This document shows, in pieces, positions 1-9,330 of a DNA stretch of 64,000 nt. Positions within the stretch are counted from its first letter, which is position 1, and each line of letters starts with the position of its first letter. The notes under the pieces are model-generated. The model made no database searches. It had not been told where the DNA came from and was given only the letters and a program-made list of their open reading frames with translations. Location: positions 358,777-422,776 of the forward strand of contig MU278353.1 in NCBI GenBank assembly GCA_022385755.1. The letters are read 5' to 3'. The DNA is from Trametopsis cervina (lineage: Eukaryota; Basidiomycota; Agaricomycetes; Polyporales; Irpicaceae). A program made the translations under genes and the position numbers.

Positions 1-34
1 AACATACGTAGTGCTTGCTGAGTTGTTTGATGGC

Positions 35-688
35 TTAGAGGTGGAGGGAGCGTGGCTGGAGCCGCGAGCGGGTATAATCGACAGTTACGAGTCTTCTGTG
101 CTTGACTTGCAATCTACGGGCCTCAGTCAGTGTAGCGGCCTGATCTGCAGCCACTCTCACCTCGGAAAGAATCTTAGACGCATATGACGCAGCCACAACA
201 GGGTCCAGTTCTTCGAGGGGGATATGAACCGGTGACCTAGCACTCGGATTCAAAGTCAACTGCGAGTTCAGAGACGTGGTAAATACGACTGAAACAGATT
301 TGGTCGGTGATGACCCACGGTGATTTCGGCGCCTCTTTCAGAGGACCAGTTTCCGATGAAGAGCTCGCCTTTCTCAATATTGTCGGCTAGGCGTTCGCTG
401 AAGGTCTCGATGAGCTTATGGGGAGCACTGCTATTTCCCTGCATCTTCATCAGCAGCACGCATGGTTGACGTGAGCAGAGGGCGTACCAAGAATTTGAAG
501 ATATCTCTTTCAGCCCATTTACCCTTCCACCATCTGCCTTCAGGTCCCGTCAAGCCCAGATGTAATGTCCAGTACACGCTCTCGACTGCTGAGACGAGAA
601 CAAACTTGTTTGCGCCTTGATATATCAGTTGTACCAGTTCATCTACCGCACCAAAGTGCGTGATCATGTCAAACTCAGATTCCGACAT
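35..688 (-). CDS. Small conserved unknown protein, three exons
   Basis: Product about 181 aa; I do not recognise the family. Exons are 688-488, 438-319 and 259-35. The introns are 49 nt (GTACGC...ATGCAG) and 59 nt (GTGGGT...CTCGCAG), and both joins keep one frame, which supports a real gene. The protein starts MSESEFDMI and has an aromatic stretch (WWKGKW, residues about 53-58), then a GNWSSE motif and a charged helical C-terminus (EELDPVVAASYASKIL). No signal peptide or membrane segment is visible. It is transcribed away from the repeat-protein gene starting at 1691, so the two share a 1 kb upstream region. The gene is complete, since start and stop both lie in the window. Function unknown; the gene model is fairly firm. 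Confidence 0.6.
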
Positions 689-1690
689 TTGTACTTGGTT
701 GTAGTGGCCACAGAACAGAACCTTGCTCGTTGCAGGCGCTGGTGGCTATGTTATGGCGTCAGTCACGCACGCGACCGGGCGTCACATCCGTCAATGCACT
801 GCTCCCATCCCCAAGGTGAATATCGAATTTCGCAACAAATCTTCATCCCACGCTGACCCGTCTCCTGCTAGTCGGCCTTATGGCTTGCGCCAGGCGTGCT
901 ACCCAGCATCCTACCTGGAGATCACAACATAGCTGAAACGCCTGCTTTTGCTATGGTAAGCATGTGCACCTGGACGCGTCGCGAGCTGATGGACAGTCGT
1001 CGACTGTCGACACCATCCCAGCCACAGCGCGGTAAAGCGTAATCCATCAATTCGCCATGATGGTAACAATGCGAGCGGATAATTTACATTCTTGGCAAGC
1101 TGAAACTCGTGCTTAAGCAATAGGGGTAGGAGGTCAGCATCTTCACATCCTTGGTTGAGGACGCGAATGCTGAAGATATTACACAAAATGGGCTCCAATT
1201 ATGCAGTTGAAGAGCTACATGCTAGGCCTGAAGAAAGCGACATGTCGTGCAAAATGCAAGCGCGGATTAGAGAATTCCTACAGGCGGACGGACTCATTTT
1301 ATTTTATGATGGAGGCACCATCATCAAATTAGTTTGCTGTGTTCCAGTTGTGTTCCGCGCAGCTTTCGGACACATCAAACAGCAGCTCGATACGCCCCAT
1401 CCGGCGGCCCTAATCTGCCGTACCGTGCAGGTATAAGAAGACTCCACTCGACGCTTGGATTCCCCAGCTCTGTGGGTTCACTTCGTTCCAACCAACGCAC
1501 ACAAATCAGCACCGGTTGGTGAGTACCTGCAGGGATCCCTCTCTCAATGATACCCCAGCTAACATGCTTGCAGCTTGATTTGTTTTTATTTTTCCTTTCG
1601 CACTTCCTTTTCGTAACGACAAGCTACCACCTACACTCAAACTAATCACCTCACCGACCTTTTCGTCACTCATTCCTTATAGTCTTCATC
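689..1690. promoter_or_regulatory. Shared upstream region with candidate TATA box and 5'-UTR intron
   Basis: No convincing gene lies here. On the + strand a TATAAG box is at 1432-1437, and a good intron in the 5' leader of the next gene runs 1519-1573 (GTGAGT...CTTGCAG, 55 nt). The leader just before the ATG at 1691 is C/T- and A-rich, as in highly expressed fungal genes. The short ORFs here have no protein-like content. Confidence 0.45.
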
Positions 1691-4236
1691 ATGCGCTCCT
1701 CTGCCGTCCTCGCCCTTGCCTTCATCGCCACCGCCGGCCCTGCTCTCGCAGCCCCTATCTCTGCCCGCTCCAGCCATGAGGAATTCATCAACATGCTTGC
1801 TCGCGCAGAAGTCGATGAGAGCGGTGCCCTCCGTCTCCCCACCCTTTCCGAGGCCGCTTCCGCTGCCGGTATCGCTGCCAGCTTGACTGGTGTCTTCAAC
1901 GGTATCGCCCAGCACTTCGGCAACAAGGACAAGCGCGAGATTCTCGAGATGTTGGCTCGCGCAGAAGTCGATGAGAGCGGCGCCCTCCGTCTCCCTACTC
2001 TTGCCGAGGCCGCTTCCGCTGCCGGTATCGCTGCCAGCTTGACTGGTGTCTTCAACGGTATCGCCCAGCACTTCGGCAACAACAATAAGCGCGAGATCCT
2101 CGAGATGTTGGCCCGCGCTGACGTCGATGAGTCCGACGCGCTCAGCTTGAAGAGCATCTCTTCCATCCTTGGTATCGGCAACCTCCTCTCCGGATTCTTC
2201 GGCGGAGGAAACAGCCAGCAGCAGCAACAGCAGCGTCGCGAGTTCATCGAGCTGCTGACCCGCGCTGACGAGAGTGAGGCCTTGAGCATCCCTCCTGGTC
2301 TTGTCTCGGCTGCGAAGAACTTGGGTCACCTCGCAAGCGGTGGTCTGAGTGCCTTCGGTATCTTCCAGAACCTCTTCGGTGGCAACAGCAACCAGCAGCA
2401 GCAGCGCGAGATCCTCGAGCTGTTTGCTCGTGCTGACGTTGACGACGAGTCCGACGCGCTCAGCCTCAAGAGCATCTCGTCCATCCTCGGGATCGGCAAC
2501 CTCCTGTCCGGATTCTTTGGCGGAGGAAACCAGCAGCAGCAACAGCAACGTCGCGAGCTGCTCGACATGCTGACCCGTGCCGATGAGACCGAGGCCCTCA
2601 GTATCCCCTCTGGTCTTGTCAGTGCCGCGAAGAACTTCGGCCATCTTGCTAGCTCCGCCCTCAGCGCGTTCGGTATCTTCAACAACTTGAGCGGCGGGTG
2701 AGTACACATTGAATTTCTCTTCATAGCACCAGATGATCTGACATCTTGCATGATAATAGTGACCAGCAGCAACAGCGCCGTGAAATCGACGAGCTCTTCG
2801 CGCGTGACGATGCCTCCGAGGCTCTCAGCCTCCGCTTGCCTACTCTGGCCGAGGCTGCTTCTGCCGCCGGTATCGCTGCCAGCTTGACCAGCGTGTTCAA
2901 CGGTATCGCCCAACACTTCGGCAACAAGGACAAGCGCGAGATCCTCGAGATCCTCGCCCGCGCCGACGTTGACGAGTCCGACGCCCTTAGCCTGAAGAGC
3001 ATTTCCTCCATCCTCGGCATTGGCAACCTTCTCTCTGGATTCTTCGGCGGAGGCAGCCAGCAGCAACAACAGCAGCGCCGCGAGTTCGTCGAACTCCTGA
3101 CGCGTGCTGATGAGAGCGAGGCCTTGAGCATCCCTCCTGGTCTTGTCTCGGCCGCGAAGAACCTTGGTCACCTCGCCAGCGGTGGCCTGAGCGCGTTCGG
3201 TATCTTCCAGAACCTGTTCGGTGGTAACAACAACCAGCAGCAACAGCGCGAGATCCTCGACCTGTTCACTCGTGCCGATGAGAGCGAGGCCCTGAGCATC
3301 CCTCCGGGTCTTGTCTCGGCTGCGAAGAACTTGGGTCACCTCGCAAGCGGTGGTTTGAGCGCGCTCGGGATCTTCCAGAACCTCTTCGGCAACAACAACC
3401 AGCAGCAGCAGCGTGAGCTCGCTGAGCTGTTCGCCCGCGCGGATGTCGACGAGTCCGATGCTCTCAGCCTGAAGAGCATCTCTTCGATCCTCAACGTCGG
3501 CAACCTCCTGACCAGCTTCTTCGGCGGAGGCAACAGCCAACAGCAGCAGCAACAGCGCCGCGAGCTTGCTGAGCTCCTCGCTCGTGCAGACGACAGCCAG
3601 GCCCTTAGCATCCCTCCCGGCCTTGTCAGCGCCGCCAAGAACCTCGGTCACCTCGCAAGCGGTGGTCTGAGCGCACTCGGCATCTTCCAGAACCTCTTCG
3701 GTAACAACAACCAGCAGCAGCAGCGTGAGCTCGCCGAGCTCTTCGCTCGCGCTGATATCGATGAGTCCGACGCGCTCAGCCTGAAGAGCATTTCCTCGAT
3801 CTTGGGCATTGGCAACCTCATCTCCGGCTTCTTCGGTGGAGGAAACCAGCAGCAGCAACAGAGCCGTGAGCTTGCCGAGCTCCTGGCCCGTGCCGACGAG
3901 AGCGAAGCCCTCAGCATCCCCCCCGGTCTCGTTAGCGCGGCGAAGAACATCGGTCACCTCGCCAGCTCTGGATTGAGCGCGTTTGGCATCTTCCAGAACC
4001 TGTTCGGTGGCAACAACAACCAACAGCAGCAGCGCGAGCTCGTCGAGCTCCTTTCCCGCGCCGACGCGGACGGATCCGAGGCTCTCAGCATTGGCGACAT
4101 CTTCTCCACGCTGCACAACATCTTTAACCTTCGGTATGTTGCCTTTCTCACTCGCTCACTTCAAGCACACGCTGACCGGCTACTCTACAGTGATGACATT
4201 GCGCCCGTAGCGCGCAGCCTTAACGACCTTGACTAA
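1691..4236 (+). CDS. Secreted Kex2-type repeat protein, about 15 units of three peptide types
   Basis: Exons 1691-2697, 2760-4133 and 4191-4236 give 808 aa; the introns are 62 and 57 nt. An N-terminal signal peptide (about 20 residues, ending PALA) is followed by about 15 units of 40-55 aa. Each starts after KR, RR or a single R with an acidic lead such as EILEMLARADVDES and then a hydrophobic, Gly/Ser-rich segment. There are three segment types: A (LPTLAEAASAAGIAAS..., 3 copies), B (LKSISSILGIGNLLSGFF, 5) and C (IPPGLVSAAKNLGHLASG..., 6). The order is A A B C B C A B C C B C B C, plus a short divergent last unit. Glutamine runs (4-6 Q) precede most cleavage sites. Kex2 cleavage in the Golgi would release a peptide set, as in fungal Kex2-processed repeat proteins such as the Ustilago repellent Rep1. 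I infer surface-active, membrane-active or signalling peptides. The exact product is unknown. Confidence 0.85.
1778..4133 (+). repeat. Degenerate tandem coding repeat (three interleaved unit types)
   Basis: About 14 full units of roughly 120-165 bp lie inside the gene and are very similar at the DNA level. For example, the A units at about 1800-1950 and 1960-2100 differ by few bases. CAGCAGCAA-type glutamine tracts mark the unit ends. B and C units mostly alternate, and one C-C neighbour pair (about 3090-3400) points to unequal exchange. Confidence 0.85.
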
Positions 4237-5639
4237 ACGGAAACATGGCGGTGACAGTGGTTATTCACACCCATTATAGTATATAATATCTTGTAGTTCT
4301 TGTGTAGTTGGGGAGGTGCGAATGCGATTGGTTGTGAACACAAATTTGAATGCGTGAGCCTGATTGACCGTCGCTGCTTTCTTAGGCCTTCGATAGCACA
4401 AGTGTAGGGGCAAGTCATTTCAGAGAGAAGCAAGAGTGAAGATGAGCTACGGACGTTCGTGCTATGCAGTGCAGGCTGTATTTATATCATCTCGGCTAAA
4501 CGGTCTCTCGTCTCTCGTTGACACCGAGAGCGAGCTGCTTGCACTTCCGCGAACAATCTCTGAACGTGCGACGGCCCGACGACGTTTCACAGAGAAGCCG
4601 GGGCTATACGGTGAGTTCCTCTGAGTCATGTTTGCGTGCAACCTCTCAATCCCGTCGCCATCGTCTGCCTCTCGCAGGGTCGCAGAGCCTAGGACGTTAA
4701 AACCTACGCTCGTCGTGTTTCACGAGACGTGAAAACATCGAGCAAGGAGGCCATCATGATGGGATGAACACATATGTACGTTTGGCTGTCGAGATCGGCG
4801 AGAACACGGCGGGCGTCTCCTGTGACGTGAGACCGCCACTGACCGCCATCACTGCATTCAGAGGAGCGACTATGGCCACGGCGTACGACTCTGTGTAGCG
4901 TTCACCCGCTGGTGATTGTAAGTTTGCAGCTCAACCCTGCCCTTTCTCTCCCCGCGTTTTACTAACTTGTTCATGGAGCACATCTGTTTCAGGAGACGAA
5001 CCCGAATGGTGCACGTAATGGAAATTACACCAGTACCATGAATTTTGCACGGACTGCTCGTTCTCCCTCGCCCAAGAGGTGCGTAGATACTTCGCGTCAC
5101 TCTCCTTGACGCATCCTAATCTGTCACTCTCGCACAGCTGACCAGGGCCACTGCAGATCAGCTGTTGATGCATCACTGAGCCGTTCCTCAACACAGCAGA
5201 CAGAACCCCGTCCGCGTCCGATTGTCAAATCTGCTCTGTATTCAGTAACCATACCCTGGCCACCACTGGGCTTTGCGGATCTGCCGCGTCTCTCGGACTA
5301 TATCGCGACACTGGATACATGATATCTGGGGATCCGTTGATGTGCGATGAGGTTCGCTACACAGCTCACGGCGATGGGAAGGGCATCTTGGCACACGATG
5401 CGCCACCACGGGGAGAGCATAAAACCATGGACATGCAGGCTGAGAAACCTTAGCTCTGCGAGTTCCCCCTTCCTCTCCTTCGCTCCTTTTCGGCCTGGTG
5501 GTGAGTCCCATGAACAAGTCGCACTTGCGAACGAGATGCTCACGATCGTGCTATCCCTTAGCCCTTTCGTTTTTACGCACAATCCACTACTTCTTCCTAA
5601 CGAACCCGTTCAACACCCCAATCCATCTAACGATACAAG
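4237..5639. other. Intergenic between the two repeat-protein genes; candidate promoter
   Basis: No gene is supported. Near the right end a CATAAAA box lies at about 5418-5424. A possible 5'-leader intron runs 5501-5561 (GTGAGT...CCTTAG, 61 nt), like the leader intron candidate of the first repeat gene. Short ORFs around 4430-5200 look random. Confidence 0.35.
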
Positions 5640-7223
5640 ATGCGCTTCTCTTTCGTCTTCGCTACCGCTCTCGTCGCCACCGCGGCCCCCGCCCTCGCCT
5701 ACCCCACAACCACATACACTAACACAGACGCCGCGCCAGCTGCGGACGCACAAGACGACAGCGGTGCGCTCAATCTCGTCGCGTCGCTCGGGCTCCTCTC
5801 GCAGTTGGTCGATGGGTACGTCCTTGCTTGTATTCTAGTCTCAACTCTCCCTGATCAGTGCAATGTGGCATTCAAAGCAGTGACTCAGATGCATCCCAGC
5901 AGCAGAAACGTGCTCTGGCTGAGCTCCTGACCCGCTCCGAGGGCGCATACGACCTGCGCGCGCGGGGGCTGCTCGCACGGCAGGGAGTGACCAATGAGTC
6001 GGGTGCATTGTCGCTCGGGAACATCGGAAACGCCATTCTGCAAATATTTGGCGGAAAGTGCGTCTCTCTGCGGCCCTGCGTTCTCTACACACATTCTGAC
6101 GGAAGTCTTGCACTGTAGGAAGAAGGGCAGTCACGGCGCTAGCGGTAGCACCCGCCATCGTCGCGCTGACGACTTCGACTTCGAGCAACTTGCGCAGGCC
6201 CTGAGCAACCCCGACGTTTTTCAAACGCTCAACGCACGGCAAGCAGTGACCACGCCCGACTCGGATGAATCAGACGCCCTCTCACTAGGCGGCATCGGGA
6301 GAGCTATACTGCGCATCTTCGGAAAGTACGTCTCGTTCGCTTTCTGCGCCGTTCACGCACCTTCTGACGAGGGGATTTCTCTGTAGGAAGAAGGGCGGCC
6401 AAGGCGCCAGCAGTACCACCGGCGGAGGATCGCAGGCCCCCTTCCGACGCGCGGATGACCTCGACGATGTTACGCATGTTCTGACTAACCCCGCTTTCTT
6501 CGACTTTGTCAACGGCGTCGGCCACGTCGCGCGTCGCGAACTTGAGGCGCGCGAGCCGGGTGTCTTCCAACGCCAAGGAGTGGCGGATGAGTCGGACGCG
6601 CTCTCGCTCGGGAACATCGGAAACGCCATTCTGCAAATATTTGGCGGAAAGTACGTCTCTTTGTTGCTCTGTGTTCTCTAGGCACACTCTGACGGGGATC
6701 TTGTGCTGTAGGAAGAAGGGCAGTCACGGCGCTAGCGGTAGCACTCGCCACCGTCGCGCGGATGACCTCGACGCGGTTACGCATGTCCTACTCAACCCCG
6801 ATTTCTTTCACTTCATCAATGGTGTCGGCCACGCCGCGCGTCGCGAACTTGAGGCGCGCGAGCCCGATGTCTTTGAACGCCAAGACGCGACCGATGAGTC
6901 GGGTGCGCTCTCGCTCGGGAACATCGGAAATGCCATTCTGCAGATCTTCGGCGGAAAGTACGTTTCTTCGTTACTCTGCTTTCTCTAGGCACATTCTGAC
7001 GGAGATCTTGCGCTGTAGGAAGAAGGGCAGCCACGGCGCTAGCGGTAGCACCCGCCATCGTCGCGCGGATGACGTCGACTTTGAGCAACTTACGGAGGTC
7101 CTGAGCAACCCCGCCTTTGTTAACTTTGCCAGCGGCGTCGGTCATGCCGTACGTCGCGAACTCGAGGCGCGGGAGCCCGGCATCTTCCAAACGCTGGAGA
7201 ACCTCTTGATCGGGCTTCACTAG
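5640..7223 (+). CDS. Second secreted Kex2-type repeat protein, one repeat per exon
   Basis: Six exons (5640-5815, 5881-6057, 6119-6325, 6387-6650, 6712-6957, 7019-7223) encode 424 aa. The signal peptide MRFSFVFATALVATAAPALA resembles that of the neighbour. Every intron is phase 2, and the last four are each 61 nt, with GTRCGT starts and CTGTAG ends. Exons 3-6 start GAAGAAG, and the split lysine codon plus this sequence makes a KKK site at every junction. Each repeat has a HRRADD block (VTHVL.NP.F, NGVGH..RRELEAREP), then DESGALSLGNIGNAILQIFGG. The DES-ALSL core also occurs in the B units of the gene at 1691, so the genes are related. Likely Kex2 products are the ALSLGNIGNAIL peptide and the ADD/ELEAREP peptides. 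Function unknown; the exon model is firm because all six joins keep frame. Confidence 0.85.
6058..7018 (+). repeat. Tandem exon-intron duplication units
   Basis: Three direct repeats of about 268, 325 and 307 bp each contain one intron and one exon. Both the introns (TTCTGACGG near the branch point, TGTAG end) and the exons (GAAGAAGGGCAG start, GGCGGAAAG end) match. Whole exon-intron blocks were therefore copied, not only coding sequence. Confidence 0.8.
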
Positions 7224-7593
7224 GAGCGCGTACGCGGGAGGGCAGCTAGCTAGAGTTGGATTTGTGGTTTGAGTTGATGTATACACGTGCCTCGTATCTG
7301 GGAATTCAAGTATGTTTTTGTGCGATAAAAGTATCTCGCGGTAGACCACTACCGGATCTTCATGGGGAATGGGGCGCTGCTTCATTGGGTGGCAGGTAGC
7401 AGTCGAGGCATGTAAATATCGGCGTACATATTTCTTGCCTGCGTACTTTCCAAAGACACTGATTACCGTTGTCATTCAGCTCTTACTTCCTTCACGCCAC
7501 CAACTGTCAGCTTTCCTAACTCCATAGCGTTGTTGTCCGCTATGTCAGAAGGAAGCGTATCAGACTTTGTCAGCGCGACTTTTCTCTTCTCCT
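7224..7593. other. Convergent 3' intergenic region
   Basis: This lies between the ends of the second repeat-protein gene (+) and the orphan gene (-). It presumably holds both 3' UTRs and terminators. No coding signal is seen. Confidence 0.4.
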
Positions 7594-9170
7594 TCACTTT
7601 CTCTGCAACTCAGTCGCCCAATGATCGAGGACGCCTGACCGCAGTCGCTCCTCAAGGGCAGACCGTTTCTCCTCAAACAACCCCCTCAGGCGTGCATTCT
7701 TGACCCTAAGCCGCAACAGGAACGCTGCGAACGAGTATACTTGCAACACATTCGACAGCTCGAACGTCCGCACATTCCGGTCGAACATATGCACCATCTG
7801 ACGTACCAATCAGGAGAGGGTTGAAATGGTACTGTGATGGACGTACCCCTTCGTCGGACATACTTGCCATAAGAATACAGCCTTTCGTGCCTGTTGTGAG
7901 GAAGCCGTAGACTGGCCACTGGCGGATTCCGATCGCAGAAAGGAAATGGACGGATGAGATGCAGTGCATCCGACATTCATTCAGGGCACGTAACCCATCC
8001 GAATCCCAGGGTTTCTTGTAATCGACGAGCAAGGCAGGCAATAACAAGAACTTATTGGACGATGAGACACCGCGAGGTGGCGGAAGAGTTGAGTTGAGAT
8101 TCGCGGTGGTGGGATCTTCATGCTGGTGCGCCGGCGGTGTGATGATGCGATTGTCTAGCAAAGAAGCGGTGGTGGTTGTATCGGGTTCATTCGTAGGTGC
8201 GTTACTTAGATTCCCCGCTTCCTCTGCCTTTACATGATCGAACTCTGACGGCCCAGAGTGAACGATGAGCTGGAACGGACGACCAGTTCGAGACTGGAAC
8301 TTGGAAGGGGCAAAGTCCACTGTCACACAGAGCGCGGCATCAGCTGTGCCTCCAACAGGCTCCTGGCCAGCTTGTTCTGTCAACACGTGCTCGATCCGGC
8401 CTGACGTCTCAAGCTCTTCGAAGGCTTCTTGGGTCCTCGTAGCAGCAGAGAGCGCTTGGCGTGATTGTTCCTCCAAAACACTCAACGATGAGTCGGGGTC
8501 TCGAGATACCTCGTACACAGCACTGCATTGCAGCTCCCAATCATCAAGCATTCCATATAATCCTTCCAATGTGGAGTCCCAGTGATCTGTGCTAAGGGAA
8601 CGCAGGAGGGGATTGGACGAGAACATAATGTCGGGTTGCAGCCTGAGGCGGAGGTTAACAGTATCCATAAGATGCACAACGAGACACTCACAGTAGTTTG
8701 GAAGACGTCGCTCCCGACACGTTCTTGTCAATGATATCATGTATAAGCTCGTTCCAAACACGCTGGGCTTCGGTCTCATTTAATGCTAGTGAGCCTTTGG
8801 AGCGTGCAGATTGTACAGCGTTGAATACGCGAGATAACTTGCCCTCAATCGCTGGTACTAAACCTTCGTCCAGTGGTTTTCGCGCCCAACTCTTGTCTGA
8901 GATTGTCCAGTGGTGGTCAATGAACTCCGTTCGATACACATCTAACGGTTCCGCGACGCTAGGAACATCGTGCTACAGACCCATCAGCATCAACGATGAC
9001 ACAGGGGTTCTAGTTACAAGACCTACCTTGTCTTTCCAGGACGCCGGCCACACAAACTCAGTAGTAGCGTCGTACTCGTTGTTCATACGGTTGACAAAAT
9101 CGCGATGCACAGAGCGATTGCCGTCAGGCAGAGGGACCGCGGAGACCGAAACCGCCGCTCTACTCAGCAT
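7594..9170 (-). CDS. Agaricomycete-restricted orphan protein, possible PD-(D/E)XK-like core
   Basis: Exons 9170-9027, 8972-8692, 8642-7847 and 7797-7594 join in frame to give about 474 aa. The N-terminal start is uncertain and an upstream exon may exist. The C-terminal half is the best preserved: FLLLPALLVDYKKPWDSDGL, then CRMHCISSVHFL, a G-I-x-x-W-P-V-Y-G-F strand, MFDRNVRTFELS and a FLLRLR helix. I have a general memory of such proteins in mushroom genomes, where they are numerous and unnamed. The strand ending in DYKK, followed by a helix, resembles motif II of PD-(D/E)XK nucleases; this is inference only. Residues about 230-310 are low-complexity and Thr/Pro-rich. The neighbour at 9331-11213 is another orphan, and a decayed relative lies at 49.7-49.9 kb. 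Confidence 0.65.
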
Positions 9171-9330
9171 CCAGGAAGAGATCGTAGCCTCCTCCGCTAT
9201 GCTTCCCGGTAGCCGTTGCGCAAATCTGGAGCATACAATGAGGCCCCATTGCCTTGGAGTGAGTCATGGGAAACCTACGCCGATGCGGAGAGGCGTGATG
9301 ACTCTTTGGACAATTCGCTGCCTCCGCTGG

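Noticed and set aside
2326..4116. 596-codon minus-strand ORF opposite the first repeat gene
   Set aside because: It mirrors the GC-rich repeats in another frame; no domain, and the + strand frame has signal peptide, introns and cleavage sites.
1691..7223. Repeat precursors as a ustiloxin/borosin-like RiPP cluster
   Set aside because: No UstYa/DUF3328, tyrosinase or methyltransferase gene nearby; neighbours are orphan proteins and an oxidoreductase pair more than 5 kb away.
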